From Pseudonocardia sp. SCN 73-27 (GTDB lineage: Bacteria > Actinomycetota > Actinomycetes > Mycobacteriales > Pseudonocardiaceae), in the NCBI GenBank assembly GCA_001725415.1, contig MEGH01000016.1:79721-143720 (forward strand): 64,000 nt of DNA, given 5' to 3'. Positions within the stretch are counted from its first letter, which is position 1; each line of letters starts with the position of its first letter. The notes under the pieces are model-generated. The model made no database searches. It was not told the origin of the DNA and saw only the letters and a program-made list of their open reading frames with translations. Both the position numbers and the translations under genes were made by a program. Below, piece after piece: positions 7,998 to 15,407 of the stretch.

Positions 7998-9091
7998 GCT
8001 GCTCCCTCCTCGACCGTCTCCGCCGCGGGCTTGTGCGCCTCCAGCACCGCCCACGGGAGGTGCCACTCGGCGCGTTCCGGATATCCGTCGGGCAGCTCGG
8101 CCCCGGTGCGCTCGTCGAACGGCACCCAGCGCGCCCCGGCCAGCCCGACCGCAGCCAGCTCCCGTTCGACGTCGAACTCCATGAGCCCGGGCATGAACGG
8201 CTCGTTCTGACGCCAGGCGTGGTCCTCCATCACGGCGTCGCGGAACAGGTCGCCGGTGCGGGTGAACTCGAGGAACCGCACGATGCCGCCGGGCGCGAGG
8301 ATGCGGGCGGTCTCGGCGAAGGTCGCGCGCAGCACGTCGGGCGGCATCTCGTGCAGGACCATCGTCCCGGTGACGACGTCGGTGCTCGCGTCGGGAAGGC
8401 CCGTCGCGGACGCGTCGCCCTGCCGGAACGTGATCTCCAGGCCGTCGTCGTCGGCGCGGGTCGCGGCGAGCCGTACGCACGGCCCGGAGAACTCGATCCC
8501 GATGACGTCGGCGTCGGCGTAGCGCTCCTTGAACGGCCGGGTGCTCTTGCCGAAACCGGAGCCCATGTCGACGATGCGCCCGTACGTCTCGCCGGGGAAC
8601 GTCGCGGTGAACCGTCGGTGCAGCTCCAGGCCGCGGTTGCGGCCGACGTGCAGCACCTGCGTCCCGATCTCGTAGACGAGCGCCGACGCGTCCGCACCCC
8701 ACACGCCGCCGGGCTGGCAGTGGATGTCGTGGTCGCGGTACCAGGCCGGCAGCTCGAGGTCGGGGTCGAGCTCGGCGCGCGAGAGGTGCGGTGGCCGGAG
8801 GTCGTCGCCGAGGGCGTCCCAGTTCCGCTCGACGACGTCGTTGACGACCCGCCACTTGAGCACCTGGGCGCCGCGTTCGAGGAACCCGAACCAGCCGTAG
8901 CTCGGGCACCGATCGACGAGCTCGCCCGCCTCCTCCAGCGTCGCCGGGGCGCCCTCCCGCTCGGCGAGCGCGTCGAACTCGGCGCGCAGCCGGCCGAAGA
9001 CGTCGGTCGACCACAGCTTCCTCATCGCGGTCAGGTAGTCGATGCGGCGGCGGTCGTCGTCACCGACGGTGTCGAGTGCGATGCGTGCCAT
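7994..9091 (-). CDS. Class I SAM-dependent methyltransferase (cluster A)
   Basis: The 365-residue protein has a Rossmann methyltransferase domain with motif I D-M-G-S-G-F-G-K-S (175-183) and the acidic strand-2 end V-I-G-I-E-F-S-G. The post-motif segment V-V-T-G-T-M-V-L-H-E-M is also present. The first ~170 residues form an unusual domain containing W-Y-R-D-H-D-I-H-C-Q-P-G-G-V (117-130). The cluster B paralogue (17,559-18,653) shares both parts over its full length. The methyl acceptor is unknown. The gene lies 27 nt after the hydrolase-like gene and overlaps the small-protein gene, so it is part of the cluster A operon. Confidence 0.88.
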   Translation of the reverse strand: MARIALDTVGDDDRRRIDYLTAMRKLWSTDVFGRLRAEFDALAEREGAPATLEEAGELVDRCPSYGWFGFLERGAQVLKWRVVNDVVERNWDALGDDLRPPHLSRAELDPDLELPAWYRDHDIHCQPGGVWGADASALVYEIGTQVLHVGRNRGLELHRRFTATFPGETYGRIVDMGSGFGKSTRPFKERYADADVIGIEFSGPCVRLAATRADDDGLEITFRQGDASATGLPDASTDVVTGTMVLHEMPPDVLRATFAETARILAPGGIVRFLEFTRTGDLFRDAVMEDHAWRQNEPFMPGLMEFDVERELAAVGLAGARWVPFDERTGAELPDGYPERAEWHLPWAVLEAHKPAAETVEEGAA

Positions 9092-9118
9092 CCCTGTTCC
9101 TTCCGGGGTCCGATGTGG

Positions 9119-9961
9119 TCAGGACGTCCGCGGCGCGGTGCGCGCGGCGAGCAACTCGTCGACGAGCACGTCGAGGGCGGCGGCGAAGTCGGCCGGGGCC
9201 TCCCACGGGGCGAAGTCGGTCAGGCCCGGGAGCGTGACGACGCGGCTGCCGAGCGCGCGGGTGACGCGGTCCTGCCGGGCGGCGATCAGGTCCTCGGACC
9301 CGATCAGCACCGCGGACGGGATCCCGGTGGCCCGGAACGCATCGACGATCGGTGCGACGGGCAGCGCGAACACCGCCCGGTAGGCGGCCGCGTAGCCGGG
9401 ACGGGCCACGAGGTAGTCGCACACGGCGCGGTTGCGCAGCGCGACGTCGACGTCGGGATAGAGGTGGGTCAGCCGCGCCCAGATCGTCGCGAGGTGGGTG
9501 CCGTCGGGGTCGTCGTCGATGTCGGGGGCGTAGTGCGCGGCGCGGTCGGCGCGTTCGGCGTCGGTGTACAGCGACACCCCGTGGAAAACGACGGCGGCGA
9601 CGTCGCCGGGGTGCGCGGCGGCCACGAGCATCGCCAGGTGGCCGCCGGTGTGCTGGCCGACGAGGACCACCCGTCGGCCGTCGCGCAGCACCTCGACCGC
9701 GTCCCAGAGTGCGGCGGCGTAGTCGGCGAGATCGCCCACCCCCGGGTCGGACAGCCCGTAGCCCGGGGTGTCGAGGATCGCGACCGGCCCGGGGTGCGCG
9801 AGATGGTCGAGCACCGGCTCGTGCGTCCAGCCCGACAGCGGCGACTGGTGCAGGATCGCGACGAGCGGGGCCGCGCCCGCGTCGTCGGCCGCCGGGCGCA
9901 ACCGGGCGCCGATGCGTCCGCGCGGCGTCGGGACCGTCGTCAGGGCCCACGCGGCGGTCAC
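9119..9961 (-). CDS. Alpha/beta-hydrolase fold protein with His at the nucleophile position (cluster A)
   Basis: This 280-residue alpha/beta-hydrolase fold protein has the oxyanion-loop region L-H-Q-S-P-L-S (37-43). At the nucleophile elbow it reads G-Q-H-T-G (102-106), with H104 in place of Ser. The acid loop G-S-E-D-L (D224) is kept. The position of the catalytic His is occupied by Asp in P-G-L-T-D-F (D249). The cluster B paralogue has the same substitutions. A classical Ser esterase mechanism is therefore unlikely; the residues could bind a metal or act as acid/base. The GTG start overlaps the M20-like stop (GTGA). Confidence 0.85.
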   Translation of the reverse strand: MTAAWALTTVPTPRGRIGARLRPAADDAGAAPLVAILHQSPLSGWTHEPVLDHLAHPGPVAILDTPGYGLSDPGVGDLADYAAALWDAVEVLRDGRRVVLVGQHTGGHLAMLVAAAHPGDVAAVVFHGVSLYTDAERADRAAHYAPDIDDDPDGTHLATIWARLTHLYPDVDVALRNRAVCDYLVARPGYAAAYRAVFALPVAPIVDAFRATGIPSAVLIGSEDLIAARQDRVTRALGSRVVTLPGLTDFAPWEAPADFAAALDVLVDELLAARTAPRTS

Positions 9962-11337
9962 GTCGCCATCCCGACGATGATCGCGGCGAGGTGCCGCAGC
10001 CCGAGGCGGTAATCCTCGACGAGGATGTTCTCGTCGGGCCCGTCGACGCTCGAGTCGGGACGCGCGATCCCGACCCCGACGACGGGCACGCCTGCCGCCG
10101 CCACCAGCGCTCGGGTGCCGATCCAGACCGTCGTCGCCTCCAGCACAGGCGGTGCGCCGTGCGCCAGCTCCGCCGCCTCCGCGACGACGCCCGCGAACCA
10201 TCCCGACGAGTCGGTCGCCTCGGGCTCGCCGGCCCGTCGCACCTCGATGTCGAGCCCGTCGTCGAGCCCCTGCTCGGCGAGGAAGGCGCGGAACGCGGCG
10301 AGGACCCCCTCGGTGCTCTGGCCGGGGACGAGGCGGACCTCGATCCCGGCGCGGCACCCGGCCGGGACGCCGAGTGCGACCGAGCCCTCCGGCGGACCCG
10401 CGTGGATCCACGACAGCACGATCGTCGGCGTCGTCCGCACCGCGAACGCCGGGCTCTCGACGGCGTCCAGGCTGTCGCGCAAGGACTCGCCGGCCCGCCC
10501 GACCAGGTACTCCCGGTCGAACGGCATCGCCGCGAGGGCCGCGGCGTCGGCCTCGCCCCACGGCGTGACCGCGTCGAGGAACCCGGGGACGTGCCGGCCG
10601 TCGGTGAACCGGGTCAGTGCCGCAGCGGCCGCGACGACCCGGGCCGCCGCCTGCGGGAGCAGGATCGCGTTCTGCGAGCTGAGGTCACGGTCAAGCGCCC
10701 GGAAGCCGATCTCGAGGTAGAGGATCCCCTTCTCCCCCAGCTTGAGCAGCGGCCGGCCGTCGAAGTCGCTCCAGGAGTTCTCCCAGAGGGCGCCGTCGGC
10801 GCGGACGAAGTCCGGGTACCCGTCGACCACCCCGGCCAGCGCGGGGGCTCCGAGGGTGCGCTTTCCCTCCACCAGGAACCGCACCTCGACGGGCAGCTCG
10901 ACGCCGGCCTTCGCGAAGGCGTCGACGACGTGGATCCGCGAGAGCAGCGCGGCCTTGTCGTCGGCGATGCCGCGGGCGAACATCCGGCCGTCGCGGCGGG
11001 CGGGCTCGTACGGCGGCGTCGTCCACGCCTCGTCGGGGCCCGGCGGCTCGACCTCGACGTCGTAGTGGTTGAAGTTGAGCAGGGAGCGCTCGCCGGTACC
11101 CACCCTGGCCAGCAAATACGGATAGGCGCGGGCGGATTCCACCACCTCGACCGACGCGCCCAGGGCGCGCAGCCGGCGCTCGATCCACTCCTTGGTCGCG
11201 AGCATCCCGTCGGGTTCCTCGCGCCGTGACCGGAACCGGCAGAGCTCCTCGAGCTCGTCGAGGTAGCCGTCGAACGAGGCGTCGATCGCCTCCCAGACCG
11301 CGTCGACGCGCTCCTGGGGGGTCGCGGCGGGGGTCAC
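9958..11337 (-). CDS. M20-peptidase-like protein with altered active site (cluster A)
   Basis: This 459-residue protein aligns by eye with the M20 dipeptidase/carnosinase-type family. It keeps the first zinc ligands, N-H-Y-D-V (H91, D93) and A-D-D-K (D126). The usual E-G-E-E-E segment is E-G-K-R-T (157-161), so the catalytic base and a ligand Glu are gone. The lid-domain H-S-G is replaced by D-L-S-S-Q-N, and the last His ligand by D-G-P-D-E-N. The cluster B copy carries equivalent changes. It is probably a related but different hydrolase, or a non-hydrolytic enzyme. It overlaps both neighbours by 4 bp. Confidence 0.85.
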   Translation of the reverse strand: MTPAATPQERVDAVWEAIDASFDGYLDELEELCRFRSRREEPDGMLATKEWIERRLRALGASVEVVESARAYPYLLARVGTGERSLLNFNHYDVEVEPPGPDEAWTTPPYEPARRDGRMFARGIADDKAALLSRIHVVDAFAKAGVELPVEVRFLVEGKRTLGAPALAGVVDGYPDFVRADGALWENSWSDFDGRPLLKLGEKGILYLEIGFRALDRDLSSQNAILLPQAAARVVAAAAALTRFTDGRHVPGFLDAVTPWGEADAAALAAMPFDREYLVGRAGESLRDSLDAVESPAFAVRTTPTIVLSWIHAGPPEGSVALGVPAGCRAGIEVRLVPGQSTEGVLAAFRAFLAEQGLDDGLDIEVRRAGEPEATDSSGWFAGVVAEAAELAHGAPPVLEATTVWIGTRALVAAAGVPVVGVGIARPDSSVDGPDENILVEDYRLGLRHLAAIIVGMAT

Positions 11338-12143
11338 CACTTCCCCCCGCCGGGGCTGAAGATCTCCGTCATCCGGTCGATCACGTCGTCGGGCGCCCGC
11401 CTGGTGTCGTAGCTGTCGTCGTCGGGCGCCCACACGTGCAGCCGGCGGGCCCGGGCCGCCGTCTCGGCGGTGAGCATGACCAGGCCGTCGCAGTCGATGA
11501 CGGGGAGTCCGCCCACCTCGTGGATCCCGGCAGCCCAGAGCATCTCGTTGGGCAGGCCCTCGCCCGGGACGATGCACTGGGCGCCCTGTGCGCGCAGCGT
11601 CGTCGCGGCCTCGCCCATCGCCTCGGCCAGCGCGTCGGTGGAGCCGTCGCGGGTGGCGGCGGTGACCAGGTCGCGGCCACCGGGCAGGTACGCGAAGCCC
11701 GCGCAGGACTCGGCGAGCCCCAGCCGCCGGATGTTCGCGGTCAGCGCCTCCTGCAGCTCGGGGATGAACCCGACGACGCCGAAGCGCAGCCCGTGCGTGC
11801 GGGCCAGGGAGAACGCCGTCTCGCCGTAGGCCAGCACCGGGATCGAGACGAGCGACCGGGCCATCGCCAGTCCCGGGTCCTGGCTCGTGCCGATGACGTA
11901 GGCGTCGTACCCGGCGCGTTCGGCCTTCACCGCCTGGGAGGCGAAGTACCAGGAGAAGAAGACTTCGATCTGGCCGAACCGGACGTAGTCCGCCGGGATC
12001 TGGTCGTCGTAGACCGCATCCGGAAGGCCGACGAACGTGACCTCCGCGCGGTCCTCGAGCATCGCCTTCGCGTGCTTCGGATAGGTCTCGTCGAGCCACG
12101 GGTTGCGCCCGATGATCGTGTGCTTCTGGAACCAGATCTTCAA
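11334..12143 (-). CDS. Asp/Glu/hydantoin-racemase-like protein lacking both catalytic Cys
   Basis: The 269-residue protein has the hydantoin-racemase branch pattern D-P-G-L (89-92). Racemases use two cysteines. Here the first position reads I-G-T-S-Q-D-P (T86) and the second reads I-V-P-G-E-G-L-P (E195), so neither is present. The remaining Cys residues (147, 190 and one in I-D-C-D-G) are at other positions. Racemization by the usual two-base mechanism is unlikely; decarboxylation, isomerization or hydrolysis are possible. It is the second gene of the operon, 31 nt after the flavoprotein. I saw no copy in cluster B. Confidence 0.8.
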   Translation of the reverse strand: MKIWFQKHTIIGRNPWLDETYPKHAKAMLEDRAEVTFVGLPDAVYDDQIPADYVRFGQIEVFFSWYFASQAVKAERAGYDAYVIGTSQDPGLAMARSLVSIPVLAYGETAFSLARTHGLRFGVVGFIPELQEALTANIRRLGLAESCAGFAYLPGGRDLVTAATRDGSTDALAEAMGEAATTLRAQGAQCIVPGEGLPNEMLWAAGIHEVGGLPVIDCDGLVMLTAETAARARRLHVWAPDDDSYDTRRAPDDVIDRMTEIFSPGGGKW

Positions 12144-12174
12144 CGGTTCTCCCTCGTGGATCGTGGGCCGGGCC

Positions 12175-14193
12175 TCAGCGGGTGAGCAGCGGGAGGGCGT
12201 CGAGCCCGCGCTGCGCAGCGGTGCGCGCGGCGGGGTCGTCGCGGTGCCGGACGTCGGCGAGGGTGCGCAGCGCGCCGATCCGCCCGGACCACACGGCCCA
12301 GCCCGCGTCGCGGGGCGCGTACGCGTCGCCGACGACGCGGTGCGGCACAGGAAGGCGGGACGGCGACGCGGGCAGTGCGACGCCCGCGTCCCAGACGGCG
12401 TCGACGTCGCCGACCGCGGTCCCGGTGGCGGGCAGGCTCGTCCGCAGCGTCACCGCCCGGTCGCGGCGGCCCTCGATCGTGCTCATCAGGTGGACGTGCA
12501 GCAGCCCGGACTCCCGAAGCCGCGCGAGCAGCCCGAGCCGCGAGTAGACGGTGACGCCCGGCGCCAGGCTCTGCAGCGGCGTCACGTAGTGCGTCTCGAC
12601 GCCGTGGTGCACGAGGTGCTCGACGAGCCCCCACGCCTCCCAGCCGCCGCGTTCGTCGTGCACGACGGCGCGGCGGACGCCGGACAGGTCAGGGACACCG
12701 GCCCGGAAGGACCGGACCGGCGCCAGGTCCCGTCGTGGCTCGACGACGGCACCCGTCGCAAGGACGACGCCGTCCCACGCGCCCGTGGCGAGCAGGTCGG
12801 CGTCGAACGCGACACCGAGCCGCACGTCGACGCCCTGCGTGCGGCACTGCCGATCCTGGTCCTCGACGAGCCGCAGCCACCCGGCGCGGCCGTGCAGCCC
12901 GCCGGCCGTGCGCAGCGCCCCGCCGAGTACGTGCTCCCGCTCGACGAGCGTGACGTCGGCCCAGCGCGACGCCGTCACCGCGGCTTCGGCGCCGGCCGGG
13001 CCGCCGCCGACGACGAGGATCCGCGACCGGGAGGGGTCGCGGTCGTACGCGCCGTACGCGTCGGCCCATGCCGTCTCCAGCCCGACCTCGGGGTTGACGA
13101 CGCAGCTGATCGGCAGGCCGCCCGACGAGCGGCCGATGCACAGCTGGTTGCACCACGTGCACCGGCGCACCGCCTCGCCGTCACGGTGCTTGCGGACGAG
13201 GCCGGGGTCGGCGATGTGTGCGCGCGTCATGGCCGTCGCGTCGGCACAGCCCCGGGCCAGGACGTCCTCGGCCACCTCGAGCGAGTCGACGCGGCACGCC
13301 AGCAGCGTGGCGACACCGTTGGGCAGCCGGTCCCGCACGGCCTTCCCGAGGTGTGCGAAGGGCGCGGAGCCGTAGGACATGTCGGCCATCTGCGTCGACA
13401 GCGATGGTCCGCCGACGTAGGCGGAGTGGCTGACGTCGACGAAGTCCAGCCGGTACGACGAGGCCCACCGTGCGGCGTACTCCGCCATGACGTCGACGCC
13501 GAGGCCGCCGTCGACGAACTCGTCGGCGCTGATCCGGACGCCGAACGCCACGTGGGCGGGGACGAGGTCCCGGGTCCGCGTGAGCACCCGTTCGACGAGG
13601 CGCTCCCGGTTCGCGGGCGTGCCGCCGTAGTCGTCGTCGCGGGCGTTGCTCGTCGGGGAGAGGAACTGCTGCAGCAGGTGCCCGTGGCCGAGGTGGATCT
13701 CGACGCCGTCGAACCCCGCGGCGACCGCGCGGACGACCCCGCCGGCGAAGCAGTCGACCAGCTCGTCGATCTCGTCGGCCGTCATGGCGTGCGGAACCGC
13801 CGCGCCCCGGCTCCAGGCGATCGGGCTCGGGCCCCACGACGGTGTGCGTGTGTAGTCGTCGGCCGCCTCGCGTCCGGAGTGGAGGATCTGCGCGAAGACC
13901 GCCGCGCCGTCGGAGTGCACCGCGTCGGTCAGCCGGCGCAGCGGTGCGACGACGTCGTCGGACCAGATCGAGAGGGCCTCGGGGCGCTTCAGGCTCGTCG
14001 GATGGACGCGCAGTCCCTCGGTGACGATGAGCCCGACACCGCCCGCGGCCCGCGCCCGGTGGTAGGCGACGAGCCGGTCGGAGACGACGTGGCGCTCGCC
14101 GAGGTTGGTCGTGTGGGCCGAGACGAAGACACGGTTCCGCATCGTCACGGGACCGATCGTCAGCGGCCGGAACACCTGCCCGAGAGCCGTCAC
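12175..14193 (-). CDS. Old-Yellow-Enzyme/Fe-S NAD(P)H:flavin oxidoreductase (cluster A)
   Basis: The 672-residue protein has the architecture of 2,4-dienoyl-CoA reductase and trimethylamine dehydrogenase. An FMN TIM barrel comes first, then a C-X2-C-X3-C plus distal C [4Fe-4S] motif (C-T-W-C-N-Q-L-C, then S-C-V-V-N-P). A C-terminal FAD/NAD(P) domain follows (R-I-L-V-V-G-G-G-P-A-G-A-E-A-A). The active-site H-G-Y-L of relatives reads H-G-H-L here, with Tyr changed to His. I chose the GTG at 14193, preceded by CAGGAG; an ATG at 14259 is possible but would take in the operator. It is the first gene of the cluster A operon, opposite the IclR gene. Confidence 0.92.
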   Translation of the reverse strand: MTALGQVFRPLTIGPVTMRNRVFVSAHTTNLGERHVVSDRLVAYHRARAAGGVGLIVTEGLRVHPTSLKRPEALSIWSDDVVAPLRRLTDAVHSDGAAVFAQILHSGREAADDYTRTPSWGPSPIAWSRGAAVPHAMTADEIDELVDCFAGGVVRAVAAGFDGVEIHLGHGHLLQQFLSPTSNARDDDYGGTPANRERLVERVLTRTRDLVPAHVAFGVRISADEFVDGGLGVDVMAEYAARWASSYRLDFVDVSHSAYVGGPSLSTQMADMSYGSAPFAHLGKAVRDRLPNGVATLLACRVDSLEVAEDVLARGCADATAMTRAHIADPGLVRKHRDGEAVRRCTWCNQLCIGRSSGGLPISCVVNPEVGLETAWADAYGAYDRDPSRSRILVVGGGPAGAEAAVTASRWADVTLVEREHVLGGALRTAGGLHGRAGWLRLVEDQDRQCRTQGVDVRLGVAFDADLLATGAWDGVVLATGAVVEPRRDLAPVRSFRAGVPDLSGVRRAVVHDERGGWEAWGLVEHLVHHGVETHYVTPLQSLAPGVTVYSRLGLLARLRESGLLHVHLMSTIEGRRDRAVTLRTSLPATGTAVGDVDAVWDAGVALPASPSRLPVPHRVVGDAYAPRDAGWAVWSGRIGALRTLADVRHRDDPAARTAAQRGLDALPLLTR

Positions 14194-14205
14194 GCCGTCG
14201 CTCCT

Positions 14206-14222
14206 GTTCCCTTGAGAGGAAC
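14206..14222. promoter_or_regulatory. IclR-type operator GTTCC-N7-GGAAC upstream of cluster A
   Basis: GTTCC (14206-14210), CTTGAGA, GGAAC (14218-14222) is a perfect dyad 13 bp before the cluster A flavoprotein start. A third half-site follows: GGAACAC pairs with GTGTTCC at 14233-14239 across 8 bp. Two and a half sites fit the cooperative binding of IclR regulators. The same dyad recurs at 14,337 and, with one mismatch, at 15,360. Confidence 0.65.
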
Positions 14223-14336
14223 ACCGATCGTTGTGTTCCCGGCCCAGCGATGAGAACATCCGCTCAGTTCGAAGGCAATATGTCGCACCGTTCCTCGTGA
14301 CCAGCGCGACGCCGGGCGACGAGCGACGACCGGGGT

Positions 14337-14353
14337 GTTCCTCTGGAGGGAAC
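14337..14353. promoter_or_regulatory. IclR-type operator GTTCC-N7-GGAAC upstream of the IclR gene
   Basis: GTTCC, TCTGGAG, GGAAC forms a perfect dyad ending 10 bp before the GTG of the IclR gene. It matches the site in front of cluster A, which suggests autoregulation together with control of the divergent operon. Confidence 0.65.
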
Positions 14354-14363
14354 GGAGGACGGA

Positions 14364-15128
14364 GTGCCTGAGGCGGGTGTCGGCACGACCGCGAGCGACC
14401 GCGTCGCGGACGTCCTGCTGCTCTTCGCCGGCGGTCCGCGCACGGTCGGGGTCACGCGGGCGGCCCGCGAGCTCGGACTGCCCAAGTCGGTCGTCCACCG
14501 CATCCTGCAGTCCCTCACCGGACGGGGCCTCGTGGCCTACGACGCCGCGCGCCGTGAGTACACGCTCGGTCCCGCCGCGGCCGCGCTGGGCGGCCGGGCG
14601 CTGCGTGAATCGGACCTGCGATCGACGGCGCTCCCGCACCTCGTCGACCTCCGCGACCGGCTGCAGGAGACCGCCACGGTGAGCGCGAAGGTTCCGGGTG
14701 GACGTTTGTTCCTCGACCAGGTCGTGGGCGCACACGAGATCACGATGTCGGTCGAGGTCGGGCGTCGGCTGCCGCTGCACGCGGGGTCCGTCGGCAAGTG
14801 CATCCTCGCGTTCTCGGCGCCCGGGGAGATCGACCGCGCGCTGGCGGCCGGGCTGGTGTCGCTGACGCCGGAGACCGTCACCGACCCCGCGCGGCTGCGG
14901 GCCGAGCTGGCCCGCATCCGTGCCGACGGGTTCGCGTCGTCGGCCGGTGAGCGACAGGCCGGCGCCGCCTCGGTCGCCGCTCCCGTCCTCGACGGCGCGG
15001 GCGAGGTCGTCGGTGCGGTCTCGCTCTGCGGCCCTCGCTTCCGCCTCACCGACTACCGGATCGCGGTCCTCGCGCCCGAGGTCGTCGGCGCGGCGGCGCG
15101 GGTGAGCAACGGGCTCGCCGCCGGCTGA
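14364..15128 (+). CDS. IclR-family regulator between clusters A and B
   Basis: The 254-residue IclR regulator has an N-terminal winged HTH (A-S-D-R-V-A-D-V-L-L-L-F, recognition region G-L-P-K-S-V-V-H-R-I-L). The effector domain shows L-H-A-G-S-V-G-K-C-I-L-A-F and the late G-A-V-S-L-C-G-P strand. The start is a GTG at 14364, with GGAGG a few bases upstream. The gene lies between the two paralogous clusters. GTTCC-N7-GGAAC dyads lie in its own leader, before cluster A, and (one mismatch) before cluster B, so it is the best candidate for their common regulator. It resembles the IclR at 25,718 more than the one at 238. Confidence 0.92.
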   Translation: MPEAGVGTTASDRVADVLLLFAGGPRTVGVTRAARELGLPKSVVHRILQSLTGRGLVAYDAARREYTLGPAAAALGGRALRESDLRSTALPHLVDLRDRLQETATVSAKVPGGRLFLDQVVGAHEITMSVEVGRRLPLHAGSVGKCILAFSAPGEIDRALAAGLVSLTPETVTDPARLRAELARIRADGFASSAGERQAGAASVAAPVLDGAGEVVGAVSLCGPRFRLTDYRIAVLAPEVVGAAARVSNGLAAG

Positions 15129-15213
15129 CACCGTGGAGCGTCGGCAGTCGCCTGACGCACAACGACGCGTTGCTCGTCGAATCGTCCTGATCGACCGTTC
15201 CGCCGAGCCTGTC

Positions 15214-15246
15214 TCGGACGTCGGATACGGCGTGGACGGCGTCCGA
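15214..15246 (+). terminator. Weak hairpin after the IclR gene
   Basis: TCGGACG (15214-15220) pairs with CGTCCGA (15240-15246) across a 19-nt loop, about 85 bp after the IclR stop. It may end IclR transcription before the cluster B promoter. There is no T-run and the support is modest. Confidence 0.3.
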
Positions 15247-15332
15247 ACCCTGCGGACCCGTACATGGGGCTCGTAACAAAGCCAGATCGAATCGATTCAG
15301 TCAGCCGAAACACGACGATAACCGACGGGCCG

Positions 15333-15376
15333 TTGACTTTTCGAAGAACGCGCCCCTACGTTCCTCTCATCGGAAT
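15333..15376 (+). promoter_or_regulatory. Cluster B promoter with overlapping IclR-type operator
   Basis: A sigma-70-like promoter is visible: TTGACT (15333-15338), 18 bp, TACGTT (15357-15362). The dyad GTTCC-TCTCATC-GGAAT (15360-15376) overlaps the -10 and start-site region, so a bound regulator would interfere with polymerase. Another GGAAC half-site follows at 15392. The flavoprotein GTG is at 15408. The rest of 15,129-15,407 holds no credible gene. Confidence 0.6.
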
Positions 15377-15407
15377 GCTGTACGGCTCACCGGAACGAGG
15401 AGGTCGG

